Shown one piece after another: positions 1 to 8,807 of a DNA stretch of 35,441 nucleotides. Each line of letters begins with the position of its first letter. Position 1 is the stretch's first letter. Source of the stretch: an uncultured Moraxella sp. (GTDB lineage: Bacteria; Pseudomonadota; Gammaproteobacteria; Pseudomonadales; Moraxellaceae); assembly GCA_937889485.1 (NCBI GenBank), contig CALAPG010000002.1:1-35441 (forward strand), written 5' to 3'. The position numbers and the translations under genes are program-made. Below the pieces are notes generated by a model that searched no databases, was not told the DNA's origin, and was given only the letters and a program-made list of their open reading frames with translations.

Positions 1-1349
1 ATCACGGTGCGGGTATTATCCGCCGTGCCCATCAAAAACTCAGGGTTACGGTCGCCATGCTGCTCGACCAGTACCCGCACGGTCTGACCCACCATGCCTT
101 GGGTTTTTGCTAGGGTTGAGTCGATGATGACTTGCTGAAACTCGGCAAGACGCGCTTTTTTGGTCGCCATGTCAATATTATCGGGCAAATCGGATGCGGG
201 CGTACCAGGGCGTTTGGAATAAATAAAACTGTATGAGTGGTCAAAGTCCAAGTCTTTGGCAAGGTTTAAGGTCGCCTTAAAGTCTTCATCAGTCTCATTG
301 GGAAAACCAATAATAAAATCACTTGATAGATACATATCAGGACGTACCGCGCGCAGCTTGCGAATTTGCTCAATATAAATATCAATGGTGTGGTTACGCT
401 TCATGGCGGCTAAAATCGCATTGGAGCCACTTTGTACAGGTAGGTGTAGGTGTGATACCAATTTTGGGATTTTGGCATACGCTTCAATGATATCATCGCT
501 AAACTCGAGCGGATGGCTGGTGGTGTAGCGAATACGCGCAATGCCGTCAACGTGTGCCACGTAATGCAGCAATTCACTAAAACGGCAAATCGTGCCATCG
601 TGTTTTTCGCCGCGGTAGCCGTTGACATTTTGCCCAAGTAAGGTGATTTCACGCACCCCTTGGCTGGCAAGGCTATCAATCTCGGCAAGTACGTCATCTA
701 GGGGTCGCGAGATTTCTTCGCCGCGGGTGTAGGGCACCACGCAAAATGAGCAGTATTTTGAGCAGCCTTCCATAATGGAAACAAACGCTTTAAAGCCTTC
801 TACTTTGGGCTCGGGTAAAAAGTCGAATTTTTCAATACTTGGGAAAGACACATCCACCACGCCAATGCGGTTTTTGGGTTTAATAGCCTGCTGCTGGGTG
901 GACTGGTCATATAACTCGGGCAAGCGGTGCAAGGTTTGCGGCCCAAACACCATATCCACATGGGGGGCACGTGCTTGAATATTATCGCCTTCTTGCGATG
1001 CCACGCACCCGCCCACCCCAATCACCAAGTTGGGATTTTTTTCTTTGAGTTTTTTCCAGCGCCCCAGTTCTGAGAAGACTTTTTCTTGGGCTTTTTCGCG
1101 GATGGAGCAAGTATTCATGAGCAGCACATCGGCTTCTTCGGGGTTATCGGTGAGTACCATGCCATGCGAGTCGCCCAGTACGTCTGCCATTTTTTCAGAG
1201 TCGTACACATTCATCTGACAGCCTTGGGTGGCGATAAACACTTTTTTGGTGGGGGTGTCTGTTAGCGGCTGAGAAATTGGGGTGGATAAAGCCGCGTTTG
1301 CTACGTTAGGTGTGGGGTCAGTTTTTGGGTCAAAAGTGCCGACAGTCAT
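1..1349 (-). CDS. miaB: tRNA-2-methylthio-N6-dimethylallyladenosine synthase MiaB (partial, C-terminus off the window)
   Basis: This radical-SAM methylthiotransferase adds the 2-methylthio group to N6-isopentenyl-A37 of tRNAs reading UNN codons. The reading frame is open from ATG at 1349-1347 to the window edge, about 449 codons. The N-terminal UPF0004 domain carries the expected cysteines, with C44 in a TQGCQMN motif, then NTCSIRE and GGCVAS, which hold the auxiliary cluster. The radical-SAM motif CxxxCxxC is C196, C200 and C203 ([10 protein letters not shown]). A TRAM domain should follow; the window ends inside its beginning ([10 protein letters not shown] is visible). About 35 residues precede the first conserved block, a low-complexity leader rich in T and P. 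The start is supported by an AGG a few bases upstream. The gene is divergent from slt. The family call is certain, and only the C-terminus is missing. Confidence 0.96.
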   Translation of the reverse strand, partial: MTVGTFDPKTDPTPNVANAALSTPISQPLTDTPTKKVFIATQGCQMNVYDSEKMADVLGDSHGMVLTDNPEEADVLLMNTCSIREKAQEKVFSELGRWKKLKEKNPNLVIGVGGCVASQEGDNIQARAPHVDMVFGPQTLHRLPELYDQSTQQQAIKPKNRIGVVDVSFPSIEKFDFLPEPKVEGFKAFVSIMEGCSKYCSFCVVPYTRGEEISRPLDDVLAEIDSLASQGVREITLLGQNVNGYRGEKHDGTICRFSELLHYVAHVDGIARIRYTTSHPLEFSDDIIEAYAKIPKLVSHLHLPVQSGSNAILAAMKRNHTIDIYIEQIRKLRAVRPDMYLSSDFIIGFPNETDEDFKATLNLAKDLDFDHSYSFIYSKRPGTPASDLPDNIDMATKKARLAEFQQVIIDSTLAKTQGMVGQTVRVLVEQHGDRNPEFLMGTADNTRTV

Positions 1350-1643
1350 CAGAGTACCTAAATGATTTAACTAAAAATTAACCGTATATTATAGCAAAAA
1401 TTCATTTTATATGGGGCAAAACTCACGTGGATTATCGGCGCCATTCCTCAAAAAAAGTGAAAGCGGATAGTCACCAACAACATATTGATACAAATCATTG
1501 AGAATTAGGTAAATTTTTTTGTAGCAACAACCGTTATAATCTCACCATTCACTTTCTTTTAGTACCAGTTATTGGTCTGTTATTAGACTATCATTGGGCG
1601 CTACTATTATATTATGACAGTTAATTAGGAAAATTTGCATCGT

Positions 1644-3632
1644 ATGAACTACCACAAACTCTCAATGATTACCTTTTCTTGCATGGCAGTATTGGCACAA
1701 TCTGCTTGTGCAGAGAGTTATCAGCTCATTGGCACGCCAAGCAGTGCAGACCGCTATTTTAACCAAGCTGAGCGCGATGCTAGCCGCGGTAATATGGCAC
1801 AAATGGCAAATTATCAGCAGCAGATGGCAGCGGGTAGTTTGGCAATGTATCCTGAGTACTGGCAGCTTAATAAAAATATTGATAGCCAAACCCCCGCCAC
1901 GGTTATTAGTTTTGCCAGTCGTTACCCAAACACAGTGATGGCAGAAAAACTTGCCGCAGATTATGCCGAAGCCAAAGCGCGGGTAGGTGAGTATGATGCG
2001 GTAAGACAAGTAGCAAGCTACGTCACCAACCCTGATGCCAGTGAGGCGTGTGCCCTTGCTTTGGGCTTTAATCATGGCGGCGACAGTATGCGCGCGTATG
2101 TCGAAAAAGCCAACGTCTGGCTTAATACCGACAAAAAACTGCCGCAGCTTTGCCAGCAGCTAGCCACCGAACTCAACAGCAACCCTATGACCAGCAATGA
2201 CGACCGTGAACAGCGTTTGTATCGCATGCTGAGAACAGGCAATAACGGCGATATCGTGCAATTAGCCAGTCGCTTGGGAGTGGCGATAAGTTATAATCAG
2301 CTCATGAGTGTGAGCAGTAACCCTAACACATTTTTTAGCCAACTTAACACGCTGCCTACCACGGCAACCAATCGCTATTTGTATTTGTATGGGCTTGGTC
2401 AACTTGCCAAAAAATCGGTCAATGAAGCTGCCATGCAGCTCAATTATGATATTGGGCGCTCACCCCAATTTTTTGATACCAAAACCCGACAATATGCCTA
2501 CCGCACCCTTGGCGTGGCACGGATGAATGTCAATACTGACCAAGGTTTTAGCACTGAGGCGGTGGATTGGATGCAAAAAAGTGTGGGCGTGCCTTTTAAC
2601 TTTGAAGAAGCCGAAGACTATGCGCAAGCCGCCATACGGTTTGGTCGCTGGCAAGACGTGGTGCAAGCCGTTGGCGCCATGGATTACAAAACCCAACAGC
2701 AGCCCATTTGGCAATATTGGCTTGCCAAATCTTATAAAATGGGGGGCGACAATGCCCAGCGCCAACAAGCTAACCAAATTTTTAGCCAACTGGCGCGCAG
2801 CACAGATTATTATGGACTCTTGGCAAAAGACCAGATTGGACAACGCTTTGACCAACTACCTAGCACACTCGCACCTGCAAACAGTGACTACACAAGGCTT
2901 GCCCAAGACAGCGCATTTAACCGCGCCTTTACCCTCTACAACCTATCTGCCAACCCCACCTACACCAATCGGGAATGGAATTGGGCGGTCAAACAAGCCC
3001 GTGACCGTGGTGACAACTCAATGATTGTAGCGGCTGCAAAAACAGCCACCGATCTTGGTTGGTATGATCGCGCTATTTATGCGCTTGAAACCACCAAAAC
3101 CATCCCAAACTCTGCCTTGGCATTTCCCATGCCGCACCAATCTAGCGTGGTGCAATACAGCCGCCAAGCTGGTATTGACCCTGCTTGGGCATATGGTATC
3201 ATGCGCCAAGAAAGCCGCTTTAATGTGGGCGCAAAATCGGGGGTCGGCGCAGGGGGACTTATGCAAATCATGCCTGCCACCGCACAATATATTGCGCGCA
3301 AACTTGGCGAGAGCTATAGCCCCACGCGCGTTGCAACAGGGGACACCAATATTCGCTACGGCACCTATTATATGGGCGATATCTTAAATAAACTTGGTGG
3401 GCAGCCCGTGCTTGCTACCGCAGGCTACAATGCAGGCCCCAATAAGGCAAAAACTTGGCAGCCAGACAATGGCAGCCTAGCCGCTGATCAATACGTCGAG
3501 TCTATTCCCTACCCAGAAACCCGTGACTACGTCAAGGCCGTTATGGAAAATGCCACCAACTACGGCGTACTACTCAATAGCAGTCACCCTTCTATTAGTG
3601 AAAGAATGGGTGTGATCCCCAGCAAATATTAA
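1644..3632 (+). CDS. slt: Soluble lytic murein transglycosylase (Slt70-type)
   Basis: This periplasmic peptidoglycan lyase cleaves MurNAc-GlcNAc bonds with formation of 1,6-anhydro-MurNAc. The protein is 662 residues from ATG 1644. It has an N-terminal signal peptide (KLSMITFSCMAVLAQSACA, likely cut near residue 24), then a long alpha-helical region of about 450 residues matching the superhelical ring of Slt70, then a C-terminal SLT catalytic domain from about residue 505. The catalytic glutamate is E523 in MRQESRF, followed by the family blocks GAGGLMQIMPATA and AGYNAGPNKAKTW. A TTG nine bases upstream (1635) is in frame and lies 4 bases from an AGGA. I prefer the ATG because it starts a cleaner signal peptide, although its spacing to AGGA is long, so the start is uncertain by three residues. 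The gene stands alone and no T-tailed terminator follows it. Confidence 0.93.
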   Translation: MNYHKLSMITFSCMAVLAQSACAESYQLIGTPSSADRYFNQAERDASRGNMAQMANYQQQMAAGSLAMYPEYWQLNKNIDSQTPATVISFASRYPNTVMAEKLAADYAEAKARVGEYDAVRQVASYVTNPDASEACALALGFNHGGDSMRAYVEKANVWLNTDKKLPQLCQQLATELNSNPMTSNDDREQRLYRMLRTGNNGDIVQLASRLGVAISYNQLMSVSSNPNTFFSQLNTLPTTATNRYLYLYGLGQLAKKSVNEAAMQLNYDIGRSPQFFDTKTRQYAYRTLGVARMNVNTDQGFSTEAVDWMQKSVGVPFNFEEAEDYAQAAIRFGRWQDVVQAVGAMDYKTQQQPIWQYWLAKSYKMGGDNAQRQQANQIFSQLARSTDYYGLLAKDQIGQRFDQLPSTLAPANSDYTRLAQDSAFNRAFTLYNLSANPTYTNREWNWAVKQARDRGDNSMIVAAAKTATDLGWYDRAIYALETTKTIPNSALAFPMPHQSSVVQYSRQAGIDPAWAYGIMRQESRFNVGAKSGVGAGGLMQIMPATAQYIARKLGESYSPTRVATGDTNIRYGTYYMGDILNKLGGQPVLATAGYNAGPNKAKTWQPDNGSLAADQYVESIPYPETRDYVKAVMENATNYGVLLNSSHPSISERMGVIPSKY

Positions 3633-3778
3633 CCAAGCTGATTAAACAAGCCGATGAAAAGGTAATAAAACCCAATAAATAAATGTTGATTAAATAATAA
3701 ACAAAAACCATCAAAAATGTTGCTTTATGGTAGTCAATAGGTTTACAAATCCCTACTAAGTTAGTAAGATTTAAAAAA

Positions 3779-3938
3779 TGTTGCCAGCGCAATTGGGTGA
3801 ACGTGCAAAGTTATGCACACAAACTCATCCAATGACGCGGGCAACATTGCAACTGAGTTGCTACTAACCTGTGTCAAGATACGCGCGCGGCGTCACCCTT
3901 ATATTTAGTGGGTGGCGAAAAATAGCCCAATCCACCCA
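3779..3938. other. Structured intergenic region: long imperfect hairpin plus alternative GC-rich hairpins
   Basis: This covers most of the 347-base gap between slt and the RNase I-like gene. An outer inverted repeat pairs 3779-3800 with 3825-3846 (18 of 22 positions identical to the reverse complement). It encloses a perfect 5-bp hairpin, GTGCA 3803-3807 with TGCAC 3814-3818. Next come GCAAC 3849-3853 with GTTGC 3857-3861. Last, the segment GGGTGG (3910-3915) can pair upstream with CACCC (stem 3891-3898/3910-3917, one G-T pair) or downstream with CCACCC (3909-3915/3932-3938). There is no T-run after any stem, so these are not intrinsic terminators. It could be a small RNA, a leader of the gene at 3980, or a hairpin repeat element. 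I recognise no known RNA family. Confidence 0.5.
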
Positions 3939-3979
3939 GCGTAGAGGGCCTTTCTTGTTCCTATATTGGTTTTGTTGTT

Positions 3980-4693
3980 ATGCTTTCAATTTTTTGCCCA
4001 CGATTAGCTGGCTTTGCAAGGTTAGCTTATCACACCCTTGATCGATGTTTACGCCATTTTATTGTTTGTCATGATTTGGCAAATTTTTCACCCAAATCAT
4101 TAAAAATAATAGGGATGGGCATAAGCGTGCTTGCAATGCCAGTCGCCCATGCAGACAGCGTACTAGGAATTGAGCTATCACCTATTACCTGTAAACTAAA
4201 CCCCCAGATGGCAAGCCTTCGGCAATGTATTGAAGGCAATCCCATGACTGTCAATTTTTATCGTGTCTATCATCAACCTTGTACCAATAGCCGCTACACA
4301 GTAAGTCCACTACAAGAAAGCATCACCGCCAAAATCATTCCAGACCCCAATGTTAGACGCAATATCTGGCAGCAATATGGGCGCTGTAGTGGCATGAGTG
4401 CCCCCGCGTATTTTCGCCAAATAACCACATTGGCAAGCCAATTAAAACTCCCCAAAGAGCTGAGCAGTGGGCGTAGTTATCGTTTTACCGCTTCGGGATT
4501 TACCCGTCAACTTATCACCTTGAATACAGGGTTGCTACCGCGCTCGGTCAATCTTTTTTGTCAGCGCAACAGTAGCGGGCAGGCGGTATTGACCTACATC
4601 AATGTGTGTTATGCCAATAATGGGCGTTTTGGGCAGTGTACTACCCAATCAAACGCATGTCCTAGCCAGTTTTTGATAGATGGCAACTATTAA
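3980..4693 (+). CDS. RNase I / RNase T2-like secreted protein, apparently lacking the catalytic histidines
   Basis: The mature part resembles bacterial RNase I (RNase T2 family, periplasmic). The block NIWQQYGRCSGMSAPAYF (about residues 128-145) aligns with the CAS II region around KHGxC, and the C-terminal CPSQFLIDGNY resembles the RNase I end. In this reading the CAS II histidine is Y133, and the CAS I histidine of TVHGLWP falls on N92 (MTVNFY), so both catalytic histidines would be absent. Several cysteines are kept, consistent with an exported disulfide protein. A signal peptide ending near AHA at residue 58 is visible, but the ORF start leaves about 45 residues before its core. TTG at 4076 (giving MANFSPKSLKIIG) or ATG at 4115 may be the true start; none has a good ribosome binding site. 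The family call is moderate and loss of activity is inference. Confidence 0.55.
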   Translation: MLSIFCPRLAGFARLAYHTLDRCLRHFIVCHDLANFSPKSLKIIGMGISVLAMPVAHADSVLGIELSPITCKLNPQMASLRQCIEGNPMTVNFYRVYHQPCTNSRYTVSPLQESITAKIIPDPNVRRNIWQQYGRCSGMSAPAYFRQITTLASQLKLPKELSSGRSYRFTASGFTRQLITLNTGLLPRSVNLFCQRNSSGQAVLTYINVCYANNGRFGQCTTQSNACPSQFLIDGNY

Positions 4694-4819
4694 CTTACTT
4701 AACCTATCGCCAATGCTCAAATGCTGTAGAAAATTATAACGCTGCTTATGGTCTTTGAAGGTTACAAGTGATAAACTAGCAAGGATTTTTACTTTACTTA
4801 AGTATGGCTACTTTATCCA

Positions 4820-4849
4820 TTGCCCTGCATGTGGCAAAGGATCTAGTAT
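4820..4849 (+). promoter_or_regulatory. Candidate sigma70 promoter of mdh
   Basis: TTGCCC (4820-4825) and TAGTAT (4844-4849) are separated by 18 bases, with the mdh start codon 22 bases after the -10. This is a moderate match only. Transcription would begin very close to the ribosome binding site AGGAG at 4860-4864. Other promoters further upstream are possible. Confidence 0.3.
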
Positions 4850-4871
4850 TAATCATCATAGGAGCTTTATA

Positions 4872-5858
4872 ATGAAACAGCCTGTTCGTGTTGCGGTGAC
4901 TGGTGCTGCTGGTCAAATTAGTTACTCATTGTTATTTCGCATTGCATCTGGTGATATGTTGGGCAAAGACCAACCCGTTATTCTACAATTATTAGAAATC
5001 ACCCCAGCCCTAGAAGCCCTAAAAGGCGTTGTGATGGAACTTGAAGATTGTGCGTTCCCATTACTTGCGGGCGTGGTACAAACTGACGATGCCAATGTAG
5101 CATTTAAAGATGCAGACTATGCCTTACTTGTGGGTGCACGTCCTCGTGGTCCTGGTATGGAGCGTAAAGACCTACTAGAAGCCAACGCGGCGATCTTCTC
5201 TGCCCAAGGTAAAGCACTTAATGACAATGCTAGCCGCAATGTTAAAGTATTGGTTGTTGGTAACCCAGCAAACACCAACGCCTTGATTGCACAGCGCAAT
5301 GCCCCAGATCTAGACCCACGTAACTTCACTGCTATGACTCGCCTAGACCACAACCGTGCCATGGCGCAATTGGCTGAAGAAACCGAAACCACCGTCAATG
5401 ACATCAAAAAAATGATCATCTGGGGTAACCACTCATCAACCCAGTACCCAGACCTTACTTTCACTACTGTGAAAGGTCAAGCCGCGTTAGACCAAGTTCA
5501 ACGTGACTGGTACGAAAGCACTTACATCCCTAACGTCCAACAACGTGGTGCTGCTATCATCAAAGCGCGTGGTGCCTCTTCTGCCGCATCTGCTGCCAAC
5601 GCTGCCATCGCTCACATCCGTTCATGGGCATTAGGCACTGATGAAAACGATTGGGTTTCAATGGGTGTATACTCAAACGGTGAATACGGCATCCAAAAAG
5701 GGCTGATCTATTCATACCCATGTACCTGCCAAAATGGCGATTGGACAATCGTTGAAGGTCTAGACGTGTCAGCCGCTTTCTCTCAAGAAAAAATGAAAGC
5801 CACTGAAACTGAGCTAGCGGAAGAACGTGACGCCGTAAGTCACTTGCTACCCAACTAA
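4872..5858 (+). CDS. mdh: Malate dehydrogenase (NAD-dependent)
   Basis: This cytoplasmic TCA-cycle enzyme interconverts malate and oxaloacetate with NAD. The 328 residues match the length of the lactate/malate dehydrogenase-type MDH common in Acinetobacter and Moraxella. The N-terminal Rossmann loop is TGAAGQI (residues 10-16). The mobile loop with the substrate arginines is [12 protein letters not shown] (about 89-100), and the catalytic pair is D159 (TRLDHNRA) with H187 (IWGNHSS). The ORF is open further upstream to 4755, but ATG 4872 has AGGAG seven bases before it and begins the conserved core ([14 protein letters not shown]), so it is the start. The coding sequence is rich in preferred codons, as expected of a highly expressed gene. 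It is a single-gene unit closed by a strong terminator at 5883-5912. Confidence 0.97.
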   Translation: MKQPVRVAVTGAAGQISYSLLFRIASGDMLGKDQPVILQLLEITPALEALKGVVMELEDCAFPLLAGVVQTDDANVAFKDADYALLVGARPRGPGMERKDLLEANAAIFSAQGKALNDNASRNVKVLVVGNPANTNALIAQRNAPDLDPRNFTAMTRLDHNRAMAQLAEETETTVNDIKKMIIWGNHSSTQYPDLTFTTVKGQAALDQVQRDWYESTYIPNVQQRGAAIIKARGASSAASAANAAIAHIRSWALGTDENDWVSMGVYSNGEYGIQKGLIYSYPCTCQNGDWTIVEGLDVSAAFSQEKMKATETELAEERDAVSHLLPN

Positions 5859-5882
5859 TTGGGCTTGCAGTTGCCATCTAGC

Positions 5883-5912
5883 AAAAAACCAGTCTAAATA
5901 GACTGGTTTTTT
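5883..5912 (+). terminator. Intrinsic terminator of mdh
   Basis: A 13-bp perfect stem (5883-5895 with 5900-5912, core ACCAGTCT/AGACTGGT) has a 4-base AAAT loop and ends in a run of seven T. It lies 24 bases after the mdh stop. The flanking A-run would let it work on the opposite strand too. Confidence 0.9.
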
Positions 5913-6125
5913 TACATGAAATAACCACACGACACAATCTCCCCACATTTTTTTGAGAAAATTTTGGCTAAACTAACTTTGCTAGCGCGTATTTTTGCTA
6001 ACCCAAACCATGCGGTATAAATGCGATACGCCAAGTAGCATTTTTTAATTTTGATAAAAAGCCCCATCAAAGGCTTGAACAATAACAACACTGAAACCAA
6101 TAAACCACCAACTAGGAGTACGGCT

Positions 6126-6389
6126 ATGATGACCGATGGCGAAAGAAATATTAACATGTTATTTGAACAAATGGGCATGGATGGTGACGATGCCGCCATC
6201 GAAGCATTTATCCAAAAAAACCAATTACCACAATCAGTTAAAATCAGCGATGCCACGTTTTGGACAGACAACCAACGTAAGTTTTTAAAAGATGAATACA
6301 GGGCAGATGCTGGCTGGATTGAAATTATTGATGAGTTAAACACCCGCCTTCATAAAGACGCCATGGCAACTGCCAACGAAAGCAAATAG
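6126..6389 (+). CDS. DUF2789 family protein
   Basis: This small acidic cytoplasmic protein of 87 residues matches the DUF2789 pattern. It has an MxxLFEQMGMDGDDAAIEAFI helix near the N-terminus, then LPQSVKISDATFW, and a C-terminal WTDNQRKFLKDEYRADAGWIEIIDELN segment. The function of the family is unknown to me; it is common in aerobic proteobacteria such as Pseudomonas and Acinetobacter. ATG 6126 is chosen because AGGAG (6114-6118) lies seven bases upstream; ATG 6129 is the alternative. The frame stays open further upstream, but without a ribosome binding site and without family similarity. The gene is monocistronic, between the mdh terminator and a strong terminator shared with htpX. Confidence 0.85.
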   Translation: MMTDGERNINMLFEQMGMDGDDAAIEAFIQKNQLPQSVKISDATFWTDNQRKFLKDEYRADAGWIEIIDELNTRLHKDAMATANESK

Positions 6390-6421
6390 CCATAATAAAG
6401 CGCTATAAACCAGCAATTAAC

Positions 6422-6453
6422 AAAAAAACCCAATTATTTAATTGGGTTTTTTT
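6422..6453. terminator. Bidirectional intrinsic terminator between DUF2789 gene and htpX
   Basis: A perfect 14-bp stem (6422-6435 with 6440-6453) consists of CCCAATT/AATTGGG flanked by A7 and T7 runs around a 4-base loop. The A and T flanks give each strand a U-tail, and it sits between convergent genes. Confidence 0.92.
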
Positions 6454-6465
6454 AATGCATCAAAA

Positions 6466-7356
6466 TTAACTGGCAAGTTGTCGTAAATGGGCAATACGGT
6501 CATCAAGTGATGGATGGCTGGCAAACAACTGAGCAAAACTAAAACCGCCTTTGCCCTCATTAATCGCAAACGCTTTCATCCCTTGCGGCATATAGTCTGG
6601 CTGCTCACTGGCAGGCTTTAGCGCCTGTAACGCGTTAATCATAGACTGCTTGCCTGCAAGGCGTGCGCCTGCCTCATCTGCGCGGTATTCACGGTAGCGA
6701 GAGAACCACATTACCACCGCTTGTGCGGCAATGCCAAACACAATATCTAAGACCATACTAGTGAGGTAATACCCCATCCCTGGTGAGTCGCTCTCATTTT
6801 TGAAAACGCTGCGATCTACCACTTGCCCAATAATACGAGCAAAGAACATTACAAAGCTATTGACCACACCCTGCACCAAAGCAAGGGTAACCATATCACC
6901 ATTAGCAACGTGCCCAATCTCGTGGGCAAGCACCGCTTCAACCTCATCAGGGCGCATGGTTTGTAGTAGCCCTGTTGACACTGCCACCAAGGCTTTATTC
7001 TTGTTCCAACCTGTGGCAAACGCATTGGGAGAGGGGTTATCAAAAATCCCCACCTCAGGCATCTCAATATTGACGTTGGTTGCCAGACGGCGCACCGTCT
7101 CCACCAGCCAAACCTCAAGCTGCGTGGTAGGCTGCTTAATCACCTGCGTACCAGTAGAGCGCTTGGCTAGCCACTTTGACAACAGTAAAGAAATCAGCGA
7201 GCCAATCATACCGTACATAAAGCACATGACCAGCAGCCCCGTTAGGCTGCCACCAGTTAGCTGAAAACCCAATAGCGGCGCAAGAATATTGATGACCACC
7301 GCAAACACCACCATAACGGCAATATTAGTCAATAAAAACAGCCCAATTCGTAGCAT
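6466..7356 (-). CDS. htpX: Protease HtpX (membrane zinc metalloprotease)
   Basis: This inner-membrane M48 protease takes part in quality control of membrane proteins alongside FtsH. The length of 296 residues fits the family. Two N-terminal hydrophobic segments (about residues 5-30 and 38-60) precede the catalytic domain with the zinc motif HEIGH at 145-149 ([14 protein letters not shown]). A further hydrophobic stretch is followed by [14 protein letters not shown], which carries the third zinc-ligand glutamate. The N-terminal blocks [15 protein letters not shown] and VAVSTGLL are typical. The start is supported by AGGA about eight bases upstream. In E. coli this gene is controlled by CpxR; I did not identify a Cpx box here. 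It is single and converges on the DUF2789 gene. Confidence 0.96.
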   Translation of the reverse strand: MLRIGLFLLTNIAVMVVFAVVINILAPLLGFQLTGGSLTGLLVMCFMYGMIGSLISLLLSKWLAKRSTGTQVIKQPTTQLEVWLVETVRRLATNVNIEMPEVGIFDNPSPNAFATGWNKNKALVAVSTGLLQTMRPDEVEAVLAHEIGHVANGDMVTLALVQGVVNSFVMFFARIIGQVVDRSVFKNESDSPGMGYYLTSMVLDIVFGIAAQAVVMWFSRYREYRADEAGARLAGKQSMINALQALKPASEQPDYMPQGMKAFAINEGKGGFSFAQLFASHPSLDDRIAHLRQLAS

Positions 7357-7543
7357 GGTTATTTCCTACTTATCCAAAAAACACATTGTGTTAACCCAAA
7401 ACCTCTAGGCTTACTATCCGCTAATAGATGGGGATAAATGCAACAAAATAAAGTAAAAAGTAGCATAAATTGCTAACAAAAAAGTAGGAAAACGCCAAGC
7501 CCTACCGTAGCAAACGATAAAAAACCACGCTTTGACCCACAAT

Positions 7544-8308
7544 TTAACGCACAATGCTATAACTGGTAGAAGACTGATAGCCCACGGTTTGTACACCAGT
7601 ATTATTGCCAGTGGCACGCAAGCTTGGGTCATTGCGGTACAAGTTGTTATAACGGCTTAATACCCGCTGTACATAGTCACGGGTTTCACGAAAGGGCGGA
7701 ATACCACCGTATTTTGCAACATTGCCTTCACCTGCATTATAACTGGCAATCACGTGCTGAATATTGCCAAAACGTCCCTGCAAAAACTTCAAATACTTGG
7801 CAGCCCCTTCAATATTTTCGGCAGGGTTCCACGCATTATATACCCCAAAACGTCTGGCAGTCGCGGGCATAAGCTGCATCAACCCTTGCGCGCCAACGGG
7901 TGAGCGGGCATTGGGGTTAAAACCTGATTCGGTATGCATCATGGCCTTCATCAGCGCAGGATCCACCCCGTGGCGCAGTGCTGAAGCGATAATCAAACTA
8001 TCATAACTATTTTTATTACGACTACCGCTTGCAGGCACAGCAGCCTCGTTAGCGCCCCAATTGCTATAAGCATGCACATTGGTGTCTGCATAATAAGTGA
8101 CTTTTACTTTTTTGGTAAAATTTTGAAAATTATTGCCGACTGGGCGATCATTATTTACTACGTTGGTAAGCAGCACCTGCCCATTACTGTCTTTAAACAC
8201 ATACATATTACCAGCAATAGCTGAATTAACGCTCGCCAATAGACCCAACGATGACACGCCGTAACAAAGCAATCGAGGCGATCGTAAGAAATTTTTGAAC
8301 CCTACCAT
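7544..8308 (-). CDS. Lytic transglycosylase with N-terminal DUF4124 and C-terminal SLT domain
   Basis: This is an exported peptidoglycan lytic transglycosylase of 254 residues. A signal peptide (about residues 1-33, ending NSAIAG) is followed by a short DUF4124-type beta segment (MYVFKDSNGQVLLTN) that commonly precedes SLT domains. The goose-lysozyme-like SLT domain runs from about residue 100. Its catalytic glutamate is in MHTESGFNP, followed by SPVGAQGLMQLMPATA and IASYNAGEGNV. The ORF is open 26 codons further upstream, but ATG 8308 has TAGGTAG at good spacing and begins a proper signal peptide. The C-terminal 30 residues are serine- and threonine-rich and probably disordered. An intrinsic terminator lies about 40 bases before the start codon, so the promoter must lie in that short interval or transcripts must read through it. 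Confidence 0.9.
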   Translation of the reverse strand: MVGFKNFLRSPRLLCYGVSSLGLLASVNSAIAGNMYVFKDSNGQVLLTNVVNNDRPVGNNFQNFTKKVKVTYYADTNVHAYSNWGANEAAVPASGSRNKNSYDSLIIASALRHGVDPALMKAMMHTESGFNPNARSPVGAQGLMQLMPATARRFGVYNAWNPAENIEGAAKYLKFLQGRFGNIQHVIASYNAGEGNVAKYGGIPPFRETRDYVQRVLSRYNNLYRNDPSLRATGNNTGVQTVGYQSSTSYSIVR

Positions 8309-8348
8309 AAAGCTACCTATTGTTAAATAATACTTCAAAATAAACACC

Positions 8349-8376
8349 AAAAAAATGCCTCGGGGAGGCTTTTTTG
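8349..8376 (-). terminator. Intrinsic terminator just upstream of the SLT gene
   Basis: GCCTC (8357-8361) pairs with GAGGC (8365-8369) around a 3-base loop, with A-runs on the left and T-runs on the right, so either strand gives a hairpin plus U-tail. On the minus strand it ends any transcript entering from hflX or from the 8.4-9.0 kb gap, only about 40 bases before the downstream start codon. It may be an attenuator, or the 3' end of an unannotated RNA or of a long hflX 3' UTR. Confidence 0.7.
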
Positions 8377-8384
8377 GCAAGCGC

Positions 8385-8505
8385 AAATCGATAAAAGTGT
8401 TTTATTTTCAATGCTATGTTGTTACAAAACTACAAAATACTACCTACTAAATATACCATAAATGGCTAAATAACGGCTTAAACTTTACAAAAAAATCGAT
8501 AAAAG
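8385..8505. repeat. 13-base direct repeat pair
   Basis: AAATCGATAAAAG occurs at 8385-8397 and again at 8493-8505, 108 bases apart, next to the terminator at 8349-8376. No coding sequence explains it. It may be a pair of protein binding sites or chance in AT-rich DNA. Confidence 0.5.
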
Positions 8506-8717
8506 GCTGCCAATGCCTACCAGCTCTAGCAAAAATGATTAGTTGATGCCATCAACAAGGGTTTGCTGTATCTTTTGGTGGGTGCGCTTGGTACTCGCAT
8601 CTTGGACTACTACCTTAAAAACAGCAGCAACAAATTTTAGGCTAGGTAAAAAAACAGAAAAAATTTACTTGCAGTTTTCAGAATTTTATAAGTATATGAT
8701 TTACTTTATAAAAAAAA

Positions 8718-8767
8718 TTGGTTAAAAAATGAACAAATTTAACCAAAGCTAGGGTGTGATTAGCTTT
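8718..8767. repeat. Two adjoining inverted repeats
   Basis: TTGGTTAAA (8718-8726) is the perfect reverse complement of TTTAACCAA (8738-8746). AAAGCTA (8745-8751) is the perfect reverse complement of TAGCTTT (8761-8767). The two palindromes share two bases, so as hairpins they compete at the junction. They lie in the 645-base gap upstream of hflX's 3' end, 20 bases before the DnaA boxes. Neither is followed by a convincing T-run. Apart from these, the DnaA boxes, the direct repeat and the terminator, I see no gene in 8387-9031. Confidence 0.6.
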
Positions 8768-8786
8768 TGTGCTGTCAAGCCGCAAG

Positions 8787-8807
8787 TTATCCACATAGTT
8801 ATCCACA
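8787..8807 (+). promoter_or_regulatory. Two tandem perfect DnaA boxes
   Basis: TTATCCACA occurs at 8787-8795 and 8799-8807 in the same orientation, 12 bases start to start. Each matches the high-affinity DnaA box exactly. The flanks are strongly AT-rich. No dnaA, dnaN, rpmH or gidA/mnmG lies nearby, so this need not be oriC; a DnaA-titration or regulatory site is as likely. The match to the consensus is seen directly, while the function is inferred. Confidence 0.6.

Noticed and set aside
1..6. ATCACG at the window start, identical to an Illumina index
   Set aside because: The miaB frame continues sensibly to the first base, so a six-base match is most likely chance.
1535..1540. TATAAT as the slt promoter -10
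   Set aside because: A perfect hexamer, but no -35 at 16-18 bases and no TGn extension, so not listed as a feature.
3595..3792. 65-codon minus-strand ORF at the slt 3' end
   Set aside because: Overlaps slt, has no ribosome binding site and no family resemblance.
4755..4871. N-terminal extension of malate dehydrogenase
   Set aside because: In-frame but without a ribosome binding site, and not part of the enzyme; ATG 4872 has AGGAG at ideal spacing.
5912..6343. 143-codon minus-strand ORF opposite the DUF2789 gene
   Set aside because: Antisense to a gene with a clear ribosome binding site and family match; the hydrophobic stretches arise from reading it backwards.
8543..8725. 60-codon plus-strand ORF in the gap before hflX
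   Set aside because: No ribosome binding site, low-complexity AT-rich second half and no recognisable protein pattern.
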